DNA of 45,010 nucleotides. It comes from Fluviicola sp. (GTDB lineage: Bacteria > Bacteroidota > Bacteroidia > Flavobacteriales_D > Crocinitomicaceae). Positions 24,172-32,769 of this stretch are shown here, one piece after another. Numbering within the stretch: the first letter of the stretch is position 1; every line of letters starts with the position of its first letter. The stretch covers positions 9,258 to 54,267 of the forward strand of contig NVXV01000021.1 in the NCBI GenBank assembly GCA_002734085.1, in the 5' to 3' direction. Both the position numbers and the translations under genes were made by a program. The notes under the pieces were generated by a model, which saw nothing but the letters and a program-made list of their open reading frames with translations, was not told the origin of the DNA and made no database searches.

Positions 24172-24227
24172 GGTTCTGTGAATATGTAGGGGCGCACGGC
24201 CGTGCGCCCCTACATATTCACAGAACC
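24172..24227. repeat. 56-bp perfect palindrome with GTAGGGGCGCACGG half-site
   Basis: Perfectly symmetrical around 24199/24200. The inner 28 bp are GTAGGGGCGCACGG and its complement. The outer 14 bp (GGTTCTGTGAATAT and complement) differ from the flanks of the copy at 7495-7542 yet are just as perfectly paired. It lies between divergent genes (helicase and antiporter). 24128-24359 holds nothing else clear. Confidence 0.9.
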
Positions 24228-24359
24228 AAAACCGTAAGTTAATAATTTTGTGCTTTGAGAAATCCAAAAAGTTATTATATTTAGACAGTACATCGGTTTT
24301 CACAGAACAACTTTGACCATCGATGGTTAATATTATTAGTTCAGCATTAGTAAAATTTC

Positions 24360-25769
24360 ATGACGAATACATTTATAATTACCATCTGTTGTTTGTTGTT
24401 ATTGGCATATGTTTTTGACCTTACTGCGTCTAAAACAAAGGTGCCTTCAGTAATTCTTTTGCTTTTCTTAGGCTGGGGAATGAAGCAGTTAACAGGTGTG
24501 TTCCACATATCGGTACCTGATCTACAAGGCTTACTCCCTATTCTTGGTACCATTGGTTTGATTGTCATTGTTTTGGAAGGCTCCTTAGAGTTGGAGCTAA
24601 ATCGATCGAAATTCTCATTGATTAGGAAATCCATAATTGTAGCTGTAATACCGATGATGATTCTGGGTTTTCTTTTGGCAGGAGCTTTTTATTACTATAT
24701 GGGACATGATGGTGATCCCACCACGATTCCTGATTTTAGAAAAAGTTTAATAGGAGCGATACCGCTTTGTGTTATCAGTAGTGCGATAGCTATTCCTAGT
24801 GCAGTTAACCTTAGTAAACGAAATAAGGAATTTGTAACTTACGAGAGTAGTCTATCAGATATTTTAGGTGTGTTGTTTTTCGACTTTGTATTTAGAAACG
24901 TCACTATCGATTTCCACTCATTTTGGATCTTCTTGGTTCAGCTCTTAATCATTGCTGTTATATCCTTTATAGCAACTATAGGTTTATCATTTCTTTTAGG
25001 GAAGATTGATCACCAAATCAAATTTATACCGATCATTATTTTGACGATTTTAATCTATGCTTTATCTAAGATGTACCATTTGCCGGCGCTTATTTTTATT
25101 ATGCTGTTTGGACTATTTATTGGGAATCTGGACGAGCTAAAACGCTTCAAGTTAATAGAACGGTTTAAACCCCAGAAACTGGATACCGAGGTACATAAAT
25201 TTCATGAGATTTTAATTGAAGGAACCTTCTTGATTAGGGCATTATTCTTTTTATTATTTGGTTTTTTAATCGATAACAAAGAGCTTTTAAATAAAGAGAC
25301 ATTCTTCTGGGCGATTGGTATCGTTGGAGCAATATTTTTAATAAGGTTCGTGCAGTTGAAGCTAGCAAAGTTACCTCCAATGCCGTTGATGTTTGTTGCT
25401 CCTAGAGGGTTAATAACGATTCTTCTTTTCTTGTATATAAGCGCAGAAGATAAGATTGACCTTGTGAATAAGCCTTTGGTAATTCAGGTTATTTTACTTT
25501 CCGTCTTTATTATGATGCTTGGTCTGATGTTTAATAAAAACAAAGATGAGAAGTTTACAGGCAAAGAGGCAAGTGACCTTGGGTTTAAACACCTATCTAG
25601 AGAGTTAAGTGGTGTTGCTCATGCATCACATAAAAGTATTACTCCAAAAGAAGTTGACCCTATAAAAAATGGTGAGGATTCTGATGCCGAGAAAACTCAA
25701 AATGAAAAAGATCAGTTGAAAGATGAAGGGGGAAGTGAAGATGATTCGTCAGAAGAGAAAAAAGATTAA
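24360..25769 (+). CDS. Cation:proton antiporter (CPA1 type)
   Basis: 469 residues with about 12 membrane helices across ~1-395 (for example 'FIITICCLLLLAYVFDLTA', 'LPILGTIGLIVIVLEGSLEL', 'GLITILLFLYIS'), then a charged, disordered tail of ~75 residues ending DDSSEEKKD. 'GAIPLCVISSAIAIPSAVNL' and 'YESSLSDILGVLFFDF' stand at the places of the core transport helices; the acidic Asp in SDILG is the expected ion-binding residue. It should exchange Na+ or K+ for H+ at the inner membrane. Ion choice cannot be read. It ends 18 bp before a strong terminator shared with accD. Confidence 0.87.
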   Translation: MTNTFIITICCLLLLAYVFDLTASKTKVPSVILLLFLGWGMKQLTGVFHISVPDLQGLLPILGTIGLIVIVLEGSLELELNRSKFSLIRKSIIVAVIPMMILGFLLAGAFYYYMGHDGDPTTIPDFRKSLIGAIPLCVISSAIAIPSAVNLSKRNKEFVTYESSLSDILGVLFFDFVFRNVTIDFHSFWIFLVQLLIIAVISFIATIGLSFLLGKIDHQIKFIPIIILTILIYALSKMYHLPALIFIMLFGLFIGNLDELKRFKLIERFKPQKLDTEVHKFHEILIEGTFLIRALFFLLFGFLIDNKELLNKETFFWAIGIVGAIFLIRFVQLKLAKLPPMPLMFVAPRGLITILLFLYISAEDKIDLVNKPLVIQVILLSVFIMMLGLMFNKNKDEKFTGKEASDLGFKHLSRELSGVAHASHKSITPKEVDPIKNGEDSDAEKTQNEKDQLKDEGGSEDDSSEEKKD

Positions 25770-25787
25770 ATAAAAGGGAGGTATTAC

Positions 25788-25827
25788 AAAAAAACGCTGT
25801 CTAAATTTTTAGACAGCGTTTTTTTTG
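25788..25827. terminator. Bidirectional rho-independent terminator
   Basis: A perfect 12-bp stem ACGCTGTCTAAA (25794-25805) / TTTAGACAGCGT (25808-25819) with a tiny loop. It is preceded by an A-run and followed by eight Ts, so it works on both strands. It lies between the convergent antiporter and accD genes. Confidence 0.93.
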
Positions 25828-25838
25828 TCTCAATATTC

Positions 25839-26684
25839 TTAATTCATGAAGAAACGAATTGACTTCGAAACTTCCTCTTTCAAGTTTTTACGTTCAACGA
25901 TATAGTCTAAGAAACCGTGTTCCAAAACAAATTCTGAGCGTTGAAAACCGGGAGGCAAATCTCTACCGATTGTTTCACGAACTACTCTAGGTCCTGCAAA
26001 AGCAATGAGAGCTTCTGGCTCAGCAATATTAATGTCTCCTAACATGGCAAAAGAGGCAGTTACACCACCCGTAGTTGGGTCAGTTAGGAAAGAGATATAC
26101 GGCAATCCTGCATCAGAGAGTTGATTCAGTTTTGCACTTGTCTTTGCCATTTGCATTAATGAAAGTCCAGCTTCCATCATACGAGCACCACCTGATTTTG
26201 AAATAATCATGAATGGTGCTTTTAATTTTATTGCTTTATCAATTGCACGTGCGATTTTCTCACCCATAACAGACCCCAACGATCCACCAATAAAACTAAA
26301 GTCCATGGCAGCAATAACGGTTTCCTGACCATCTATTTTACCGTGGGCAGTTCGAATGGCATCTGTTAAACCTGTTTTCTTTTGAGTGTCTTTAACACGA
26401 TCAACATATTTTTTTGTGTCTTCAAATTTCAAGGGATCTCCAGAAGTGATTTTTTTATCTAGTTCTTTGTATTTTCCGTCGTCAAAAAAGATTTGGAAAT
26501 ATTCTTCTGATCCGACACGATCGTGATAGCTACAACGCTCGCAGACGTACACATTCTTTATATGATCTTCAGAAGTGACTACCGTTTGACATTTTGGACA
26601 TTTATACCAAAGGCCTTCTGGTGTCTCTTTCTTATCTTTTGTTGAGGTTTTTATACCTTCTGCTTGTCTTTTAAACCAACCCAT
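25839..26684 (-). CDS. accD: Acetyl-CoA carboxylase carboxyltransferase, beta subunit
   Basis: 281 residues, normal length. The N-terminal zinc ribbon has Cys29, Cys32, Cys48 and Cys51 (CPKC...CERC). The crotonase-like carboxyltransferase core includes '[22 protein letters not shown]', '[24 protein letters not shown]', '[19 protein letters not shown]' and '[24 protein letters not shown]'. With AccA it transfers the carboxyl group from biotin to acetyl-CoA, making malonyl-CoA, the first step of fatty acid synthesis. It lies 59 bp downstream of the aldolase gene on the same strand, so the two may share a transcript. A strong terminator follows. Confidence 0.96.
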   Translation of the reverse strand: MGWFKRQAEGIKTSTKDKKETPEGLWYKCPKCQTVVTSEDHIKNVYVCERCSYHDRVGSEEYFQIFFDDGKYKELDKKITSGDPLKFEDTKKYVDRVKDTQKKTGLTDAIRTAHGKIDGQETVIAAMDFSFIGGSLGSVMGEKIARAIDKAIKLKAPFMIISKSGGARMMEAGLSLMQMAKTSAKLNQLSDAGLPYISFLTDPTTGGVTASFAMLGDINIAEPEALIAFAGPRVVRETIGRDLPPGFQRSEFVLEHGFLDYIVERKNLKEEVSKSIRFFMN

Positions 26685-26743
26685 ATTTATTTAAGTTTAT
26701 GTCTGATAGAACAGACGGGTTTTATAAAGTGCGAATATAAAAT

Positions 26744-27811
26744 TTATAGTGTATTGATATTGTTAAGATCCTCAAATGATTTTGTGAGACGTCTAACAAA
26801 AGACGCTTCGCCCTCACGTAACCATTTTCTTGGGTCGTAATATTTTTTATTCGGTTCGTCAGCACCATTTGGATTGCCAATTTGTGAATTTAAGAATTCA
26901 ATGTTTTTAGTTACATAATCTCTTACGCCTTCATTGAAAGCATACTGTAAATCAGTATCTAGATTCATTTTGATAACACCATATCCAATCGCCTCCCGAA
27001 TTTCATCAACAGTTGACCCAGACCCACCGTGGAATACAAAGTCAACAGGATTTTCATTCGTGTTGAATTTATCTTGAATGTGTTTTTGAGAATTTCTCAA
27101 TATTTTTGGAGTAAGTACTACATTTCCTGGGCGATAAACCCCATGTACATTTCCAAAAGCAGCTGCGATTGTGAATTTGTCACTGATTTTACTTAATTCT
27201 TCATAAGCATAAGCGACTTCTTCAGGTTGGGTATAAAGTTTAATATTGTCTACCTCAGTGTTATCCACACCATCTTCTTCTCCTCCAGTTATTCCCAACT
27301 CAATCTCCAAAGTCATCCCCATTTTGCTCATTCGCTCAAGGTAGTTCTTACAGATTTCAATGTTCTCCTCTAGAGGTTCTTCTGATAAATCAATCATGTG
27401 AGAACTGAAAAGTGGTTTCCCTGTTTTTTCAAACTCTTCTTCACTTGCATCGAGTAGTCCATCAATCCAAGGGAGTAATTTTTTAGCACAATGATCTGTA
27501 TGTAGAATTACAGTTGCACCGTAAAGTTCTGCCATTTGATGTACATGTCTTGCACCTGCAATTGAACCTGCGATTGCAGCCTGCTCTTTATCGTTTGGCA
27601 AAGACTTACCTGCATTAAAATAACCACCACCATTTGAGAACTGAATAATTATCGGTCCATTCACTTTAGCTGCCGTCTCCATTGCAGCATTAATGGTATT
27701 GGATCCAACAACATTTACAGCGGGTAGTGCGAAACTTTTCGATTTCGCATAACTAAAAATTGCTTGAACATCATCTCCTGTTGCAACTCCAGGTTTAATT
27801 CCGTGTGACAT
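26744..27811 (-). CDS. fbaA: Class II fructose-bisphosphate aldolase
   Basis: 355 residues, the length of the E. coli FbaA type. Zinc and active-site motifs are visible: 'VILHTDHCAKKLLPWIDGLL', 'GITGGEEDGVDN', 'AAAFGNVHGVYRPGNV', 'FHGGSGSTVDEIREAI' and 'KMNLDTDLQYAF'. It splits fructose-1,6-bisphosphate into glyceraldehyde-3-phosphate and dihydroxyacetone phosphate in glycolysis, and reverses this in gluconeogenesis. Cytosolic. A TAnnTTTG element lies 24 nt upstream, and AGGAAG before the ATG could serve as a weak ribosome site. accD follows by 59 bp. Confidence 0.96.
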   Translation of the reverse strand: MSHGIKPGVATGDDVQAIFSYAKSKSFALPAVNVVGSNTINAAMETAAKVNGPIIIQFSNGGGYFNAGKSLPNDKEQAAIAGSIAGARHVHQMAELYGATVILHTDHCAKKLLPWIDGLLDASEEEFEKTGKPLFSSHMIDLSEEPLEENIEICKNYLERMSKMGMTLEIELGITGGEEDGVDNTEVDNIKLYTQPEEVAYAYEELSKISDKFTIAAAFGNVHGVYRPGNVVLTPKILRNSQKHIQDKFNTNENPVDFVFHGGSGSTVDEIREAIGYGVIKMNLDTDLQYAFNEGVRDYVTKNIEFLNSQIGNPNGADEPNKKYYDPRKWLREGEASFVRRLTKSFEDLNNINTL

Positions 27812-27834
27812 AATCTTCCTTTTTTTGAGGTGGA

Positions 27835-27842
27835 CAAAGTTA
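27835..27842 (-). promoter_or_regulatory. -7 promoter element of the aldolase gene
   Basis: TAACTTTG on the minus strand fits TAnnTTTG. It ends 23 bases before the aldolase start codon. Confidence 0.6.
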
Positions 27843-27883
27843 GTAAATATCTTTTTGATAGTGGAGGAATGCGTTGTTGTTTT

Positions 27884-28094
27884 TCCACAGATTTATGGGA
27901 TTTATAGGATTTTTTCGCGTTGCTCATGGGGTTGTCCACAGGTTACACAGATTTACACAGAAATATTTGGTTTGTGTATGCTTAAGTATGGCTAAGAGTC
28001 ATGCCTAAATCAGTCCCATAAATCTGTGGAGAACATCACGCCCAACATTCGCCCTGCAATCCCACTAATCCAATAAATCTGTGGACAGACCTCC
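27884..28094. repeat. Dispersed 'CCACAGATT' repeat cluster, inverted
   Basis: TCCACAGATTTATGGGA (27884-27900) is perfectly inverted at 28014-28030. Further copies are TTGTCCACAGGTTACACAG (from ~27932) and, inverted, TCCAATAAATCTGTGGAC (to 28086). The unit fills the 295-bp gap between the aldolase start and the SRPBCC stop. It is the same family as at 8212, 11187 and 12944. Confidence 0.7.
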
Positions 28095-28106
28095 TAAGAC
28101 TCGTCA

Positions 28107-28544
28107 TTAATCCGTGCTTTCAACAAACTTCTTAAAATCATTCGCATATTTCAGTGATTGCTTTTTGAATGATCTTCCGAAAAGGAGTCCGACTATTTTC
28201 ATGAATCCTTTAAATTTAAAATATTGATGCGTTGTATAAAGTGTTTTTTCGTCGTCAATTTTTTCGAAACGATTATCTACTTCGTTGTATACGCCATTTA
28301 CTTCATAACTCACTAAGTATTGCTTGGGTAAATCACGCTTTAAAACGGTTTCAATCATCTCCATTTTGCGTTTGCCCATGTCGAATTTAAATTTTGTTTT
28401 GGCGCCTTCTTGGCCTTGTTCCCCTTCAATATTTTCGAAAGATTCAAGCCCTTTCATCCAACTTGAATAGTTGTCTTGGTTATCGAATTTTTCAACTACT
28501 TCATTTAGTGGTCTGTCTATATCAACTTCTACCGTATATTTCAT
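28107..28544 (-). CDS. SRPBCC-fold (START/polyketide-cyclase-like) protein
   Basis: 145 residues, no signal peptide. The pattern is typical of the helix-grip fold: 'YTVEVDIDRPLNEVVEKFDNQDNYSSWMKGLESFENI', the strand-rich middle 'TKFKFDMGKRKMEMIETVLKRDLPKQYLVSYEVNGVYNEVDNRFEKI', and the closing long helix 'GRSFKKQSLKYANDFKKFVE'. Such proteins bind hydrophobic ligands in a cavity; the ligand here is unknown. It starts 5 bp after mnmD ends on the same strand, so the two form an operon. Confidence 0.82.
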   Translation of the reverse strand: MKYTVEVDIDRPLNEVVEKFDNQDNYSSWMKGLESFENIEGEQGQEGAKTKFKFDMGKRKMEMIETVLKRDLPKQYLVSYEVNGVYNEVDNRFEKIDDEKTLYTTHQYFKFKGFMKIVGLLFGRSFKKQSLKYANDFKKFVESTD

Positions 28545-28549
28545 ACTCT

Positions 28550-29218
28550 TTATTTTTCTACTTTTCCTCTTAACATTTCGCGCTTGCCAGGTGGTCCTGG
28601 GATTTTTTCAACTTGAAAGCCAACCTCAATTAAATCTCTACGCACTTGGCCTTTTGCGCAATAAGTTACAAAAACGCCTTCGTTTTTCAGGCTGTTAAAT
28701 AATTTTTCAAAAACTTCCTTGCTCCACATCTCAGGTTGAACGCGTGGACCAAACGCATCGAAGTAAATTAAATCGTACGCGTTCTTTGGTGGTTGGAAGT
28801 CATCCAAAAACAATTGGATTTTATATAAGTCAAAAAGCGGAGTGATATTATTCGTCTTATTCCATTCTGAAGAATGTAGTTGCCAAAATAGTTCCTCACT
28901 CTCTTTTATTTCGGGCAAGTCTTCATAGTTTAAAGCTTTGAGTTCATCCAGTTGAATTGGGTAAGCTTCAATTCCTGAATAGTGAATTTTTTGTTCAGTT
29001 TCTTTAGCTTTGTTTAAAGTCAATATGGCATTCAGCCCTGTACCAAAACCAATTTCGAGAATATTCACTTCTTGTTTTGTGATTTCTGAGAGACCACTTT
29101 TTATAAATACATGTTGAGCCTCTTGAACAGCGCCGTGTATAGAATGGTAGCTCTCATTCCAGTCGGGCAAATGAATCGTTTTAGACCCATCATTTGTAGT
29201 AATTACCTCTCTTTTCAT
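28550..29218 (-). CDS. mnmD: tRNA (mnm5s2U34)-methyltransferase, stand-alone MnmD
   Basis: 222 residues, matching the methyltransferase half of E. coli MnmC without the oxidase half. Motif I 'NILEIGFGTGLNAILTL', the acidic 'SGIEAYPIQLDEL', and 'LIYFDAFGPRVQPEMWSKEVFEKL' are characteristic. 'GVFVTYCAKGQVRRDLIEVGFQVEKIPGPPGKREML' closes the fold. It methylates nm5(s2)U34 of certain tRNAs to mnm5(s2)U in the cytosol. It has a TAnnTTTG promoter and a 5' UTR hairpin, and is followed by the SRPBCC gene. Confidence 0.92.
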   Translation of the reverse strand: MKREVITTNDGSKTIHLPDWNESYHSIHGAVQEAQHVFIKSGLSEITKQEVNILEIGFGTGLNAILTLNKAKETEQKIHYSGIEAYPIQLDELKALNYEDLPEIKESEELFWQLHSSEWNKTNNITPLFDLYKIQLFLDDFQPPKNAYDLIYFDAFGPRVQPEMWSKEVFEKLFNSLKNEGVFVTYCAKGQVRRDLIEVGFQVEKIPGPPGKREMLRGKVEK

Positions 29219-29231
29219 ACAATTCGATGCT

Positions 29232-29267
29232 TGCCAATCTTTTTATTGGCACATGTGTGCAAAACTA
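29232..29267 (-). promoter_or_regulatory. mnmD promoter element and 5' UTR hairpin
   Basis: TAGTTTTG on the minus strand (29260-29267) is an exact -7 match. Downstream in the leader, a perfect 7-bp stem TGCCAAT/ATTGGCA (29232-29238 with 29245-29251) with a 6-nt loop lies 14 nt before the start codon, close enough to affect initiation. Confidence 0.5.
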
Positions 29268-29406
29268 ATTAATGTTTTAGAATAAAAACAGGTTGGATTG
29301 ATAGTATTTTCTGATGTAAAGCGCATTGAAAGTTATCCACAATAATTGAGTTTTTCACATTGTTGGAATAAGGATTAAAAAATGCGCTTTTCGAAATTGA
29401 ATTGAA

Positions 29407-29414
29407 TATATTTG
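29407..29414 (+). promoter_or_regulatory. -7 promoter element immediately before dnaB
   Basis: TATATTTG, an exact TAnnTTTG match, only 4 bases before the ATG at 29419. An in-frame TGA at 29398-29400 excludes an earlier start, and the next Met lies inside the conserved fold. The transcript would therefore be leaderless or nearly so. Confidence 0.6.
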
Positions 29415-29418
29415 TACT

Positions 29419-30996
29419 ATGGAGAAAGAGGATAAAAGAGAAAATAAACTAAGTGCCAACCGCGTACAGCGTTCAAAAAGCGCTCCATCTGTTGATATAG
29501 GTCGTGTTCCTCCACAAGCTATCGATTTGGAACAAGCCGTTTTGGGTGCAATGATGATTGATGGGAATGCAGTGAATGACGCAATTGACATCCTCCGTAC
29601 CCACGAAGCATTTTACGATCCTAAACACAAAGTGATATTTGAATCTATTGCAGATTTATTTACAAGTTCTCAGCCGATAGATTTATTAACGGTGACTGAA
29701 CAACTTCGAAAACTTGGTAAGTTAGAGGTTGCAGGAGGGGCATATTACTTATCCTCTTTAACCAATAAGGTAGCATCAGCTGCACATATTGAGTATCACA
29801 GTAGAATTATCATTGAAAAGTACATCCAGCGAGAGATTATTTCAATGACGAGTGAAATTCTAAAAGAAGCTTACGATGAAACGAAAGATGTTTTTAGTGT
29901 TTTATCAAAAGCGGAGGAAGATTTGTTTGCCATAGCTCAGAACAACATGAAAAAGAGTTATGACACTATGCAGAGTGCCATGGGAGAGGCGATTAGTGAA
30001 ATAGAAAGTGCTCGAAAAAATACAGATGGAATCTCAGGTGTGCCGACAGGTTTCAAAGATTTAGACCGAATGACTTCAGGTTGGCAACGATCGGATATGA
30101 TTGTAATTGCTGCCCGTCCAGCGATGGGGAAAACTGCATTCGTACTGTCAATGGCTCGAAATACTGCCGTTGATTATAATATGGGGGTAGCTTTGTTCTC
30201 ACTTGAGATGTCAAGTGTTCAGTTGGTTAAGCGTTTAATATCTTCTGAGGCTAGAATCGATGCAGAAAAATTAAGAAAAGGTAATATTGCTGATCACGAA
30301 TTTCAGCAAATACATACAAGAATAGCAAAGCTTTCAAAGGCGCCTATTTATATTGACGACACTCCAGGTATTTCAATTTTCGAATTGAGAGCGAAGTGTC
30401 GTAGAATGAAACAAAAACATGACATCCAGGTTGTGATTATTGATTACTTGCAGTTGATGACTGCAGGTACGGGAAAAGGCGCTGGAAATAGAGAACAAGA
30501 AATTTCTCAAATTTCTAGATCCATTAAAGAAATTGCAAAAGAATTAAATGTTCCAGTTATAGCTCTTTCTCAGTTAAGTCGTTCGGTTGAACAACGTGGA
30601 GGGGATAAACGACCCATTCTTTCAGATTTGAGAGAGTCGGGTGCGATTGAGCAAGATGCGGATATTGTGTCTTTTATATATCGTGCTGAATATTACGGGT
30701 TGATGGAGGATGAAAAAGGCCCAACTGCAGGAATGGGAGATATTATTATAGCTAAACACAGAAACGGATCAACGGATAGTGTTCGATTGAAATTTATCGG
30801 TAAGTATGCACGTTTCGATAATATAACAGCATTTGAAGGGGATGATGAATCATTTCAGCCTGCTGCATTAAATCCTAATAACGATTTTGATGAATTACCG
30901 TCTACAAATGTTACCATGCCCAGTAAGATGAATGAAGACGACAATGATGATGATTTTGACTTTAATAACAATGAAGTTGAAGATAATCCGTTTTAA
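29419..30996 (+). CDS. dnaB: Replicative DNA helicase
   Basis: 525 residues. The N-terminal DnaB domain begins 'GRVPPQAIDLEQAVLGAMMID' (~28-48). The RecA-like core has Walker A 'AARPAMGKTA' at 231-240, 'MGVALFSLEMSSVQLVKRLIS', Walker B 'VVIIDYLQLMTA', 'PVIALSQLSRSVEQRGGDKRPILSDLRESGAIEQDADIV' and 'IIAKHRNGSTDSVRL'. It unwinds the lagging-strand template at the replication fork as a hexamer. The acidic Asn/Asp-rich tail (~480-525) is a common Bacteroidota extension. No intein. The gene downstream starts 45 bp later and may be cotranscribed. Confidence 0.97.
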   Translation: MEKEDKRENKLSANRVQRSKSAPSVDIGRVPPQAIDLEQAVLGAMMIDGNAVNDAIDILRTHEAFYDPKHKVIFESIADLFTSSQPIDLLTVTEQLRKLGKLEVAGGAYYLSSLTNKVASAAHIEYHSRIIIEKYIQREIISMTSEILKEAYDETKDVFSVLSKAEEDLFAIAQNNMKKSYDTMQSAMGEAISEIESARKNTDGISGVPTGFKDLDRMTSGWQRSDMIVIAARPAMGKTAFVLSMARNTAVDYNMGVALFSLEMSSVQLVKRLISSEARIDAEKLRKGNIADHEFQQIHTRIAKLSKAPIYIDDTPGISIFELRAKCRRMKQKHDIQVVIIDYLQLMTAGTGKGAGNREQEISQISRSIKEIAKELNVPVIALSQLSRSVEQRGGDKRPILSDLRESGAIEQDADIVSFIYRAEYYGLMEDEKGPTAGMGDIIIAKHRNGSTDSVRLKFIGKYARFDNITAFEGDDESFQPAALNPNNDFDELPSTNVTMPSKMNEDDNDDDFDFNNNEVEDNPF

Positions 30997-31041
30997 TTGG
31001 TGAGTCTGGATCAAAAATTGTATTTTTTTAAAAAAAGATTT

Positions 31042-32307
31042 ATGATAAGAACAAAACTTCTTTCAGTATTTATATCAATACTCATTGGCTTTTCAGCTTT
31101 TGGTTCTCAAATCCTGGTTCCAATGGATCAAACACAAAAGAATCACTTGAAGGCTTATGGAATCTCCTATTATGTGTTGGAAAATGATGTTTCTTTAGAA
31201 TGGTTGTTAAACTATAGAGGAGGTTCTTTTTTGATGCCTCACTTAGCAGCTATCGAGGATGAGTTAGTTATTCGAGGAGTTAGTTATGAAGTCTTGGCAG
31301 ATGGTCAGGTAAACGACATCAAAAGAAAAATAGCATCTCCTGAAGCGAATCAAGAAGTAGTTCAACTCGAAGTAGCTCCAAAAATCGCTGTTTATACTCC
31401 AGATGGAAAGCAACCTTGGGATGATGCTGTGACTTTAGTTATGGAGTATGCCGAAATACCTTATGATAAAGTGTATGATAGCCTTGTATTAGCTGGAGGA
31501 TTAGCAGAGTATGATTGGCTTCATTTGCACCATGAAGATTTTACTGGTCAATATGGTAAATTTTATCGTGCATACAAAAATGCTCCCTGGTATAGAGAAC
31601 AAGTCAATACGTTAGAGAATAGTGCGCGTAGTCTTGGTTTTGAAAAAGTCTCTGAGATGAAATTAGCTGTCGCTCAAACGATTAAAAACTATGTTATTGG
31701 AGGAGGTTTTTTGTTTACTATGTGTAGTGGAACAGATAGTTTTGACATTGCTTTAGCAGCACACGAGACTGATATTTGTGAGTATATGTATGACGGTGAT
31801 GGAATGGACCCTGGTTTCCAATCAAAAATGGATTTTGATGAATCTTTTGCTTTTGAGGATTATGAAGTTTCAAGTGACCCTATGGAATACGAATATTCAG
31901 CTATTGATGGCACAGATCGACACAGAAAAGTTACAGAGTCGAACGATCGTTTTTCACTTTTTGAATTCTCTGCAAAATGGGACGTTGTACCTACAATGTT
32001 AACACAGTCACATGAGAAAATTATTAATAACTTCTATGGACAAACAACTGATTTTGTAAAAGAATATGTCAAGCCTTCTGTGACGATAATGGGCGAAACT
32101 AAATCATTAGGAACAGTGAAGTACGTTCACGGTGAGATGGGAAGTGGAACCTGGACTTTTTATGGAGGTCATGATCCTGAAGATTATCAGCACAGGGTTG
32201 GAGATCCTCATACAGATTTAAGTTTATATCCAAATTCACCTGGGTATCGATTGATTCTAAACAATGTACTTTTTCCAGCAGCGAAGAAGAAAAAACGTAA
32301 AACCTAG
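31042..32307 (+). CDS. Exported ThuA/amidotransferase-like protein (often annotated 'asparagine synthetase B' in Bacteroidota)
   Basis: 421 residues from ATG 31042, which begins a good signal peptide (IRTKLLSVFISILIGFSAFG). An earlier in-frame TTG would bury it. The mature part opens 'ILVPMDQTQKNHLKAYGISYYVLENDVSLEWLLNYRGGSFL', then 'KIAVYTPDGKQPWDDAVTLVMEYAEIPYDKVYDSLVLAGGLAEYDWLHLHHEDF' and 'VIGGGFLFTMCSGTDSFDIAL'. The last has the Cys-bearing turn of class I amidotransferase/ThuA-like folds. From memory, close Bacteroidota relatives carry the name asparagine synthetase B, but no synthetase domain is visible, so that name looks wrong. Periplasmic by signal. It follows dnaB by 45 bp. Confidence 0.72.
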   Translation: MIRTKLLSVFISILIGFSAFGSQILVPMDQTQKNHLKAYGISYYVLENDVSLEWLLNYRGGSFLMPHLAAIEDELVIRGVSYEVLADGQVNDIKRKIASPEANQEVVQLEVAPKIAVYTPDGKQPWDDAVTLVMEYAEIPYDKVYDSLVLAGGLAEYDWLHLHHEDFTGQYGKFYRAYKNAPWYREQVNTLENSARSLGFEKVSEMKLAVAQTIKNYVIGGGFLFTMCSGTDSFDIALAAHETDICEYMYDGDGMDPGFQSKMDFDESFAFEDYEVSSDPMEYEYSAIDGTDRHRKVTESNDRFSLFEFSAKWDVVPTMLTQSHEKIINNFYGQTTDFVKEYVKPSVTIMGETKSLGTVKYVHGEMGSGTWTFYGGHDPEDYQHRVGDPHTDLSLYPNSPGYRLILNNVLFPAAKKKKRKT

Positions 32308-32310
32308 AAG

Positions 32311-32769
32311 ATGTTTTACTTTTTAGCAAATAAAACCTTTCGTATACCTATTTTAATTTTGATAATATTTGGAGTATTTCTGTATTTTATGGAAGGGTTT
32401 TCAGAATATGCAATTTCCTCACTAAGTGGAGTTAAATTCGAGTACTTTGAATCGCCTTTTTTGAAGTTAATCTACATTCTTTTGTTGGTTGTAACTATTG
32501 GGTTTTTGTCTGCATTAAATCGGAATGAATTGGTTTCTGAGAATCGTAAAAATAAAAGCGTACTTGCTTTTCTATTTATTACAATTTCATCTACATTGAT
32601 TGGTTTAGGAATTCATATATATTCAGTGGTGGATGTTATTCTTTCAGAACAAAGTATGATGGACTTGGAAGGGAATTATGTTTTGTATTTTATAACAGAC
32701 TATTTCTTAATGATTGGTTTTATCATTGGGGGGTTTAGATTTTTACGACCAACAATTCATCAGAATTGA
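32311..32769 (+). CDS. Small integral membrane protein, hypothetical
   Basis: 152 residues with four predicted membrane helices: 'IPILILIIFGVFLYFM', 'LIYILLLVVTIGFLSAL', 'LAFLFITISSTLIGLGIHIYSVV', and 'YFITDYFLMIGFIIGGF'. No known motif. It starts 3 bp after the preceding gene ends, so it is translated from the same message. Its 3' end overlaps the convergent TPR gene by 10 bp. I do not recognise the family. Confidence 0.7.
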   Translation: MFYFLANKTFRIPILILIIFGVFLYFMEGFSEYAISSLSGVKFEYFESPFLKLIYILLLVVTIGFLSALNRNELVSENRKNKSVLAFLFITISSTLIGLGIHIYSVVDVILSEQSMMDLEGNYVLYFITDYFLMIGFIIGGFRFLRPTIHQN

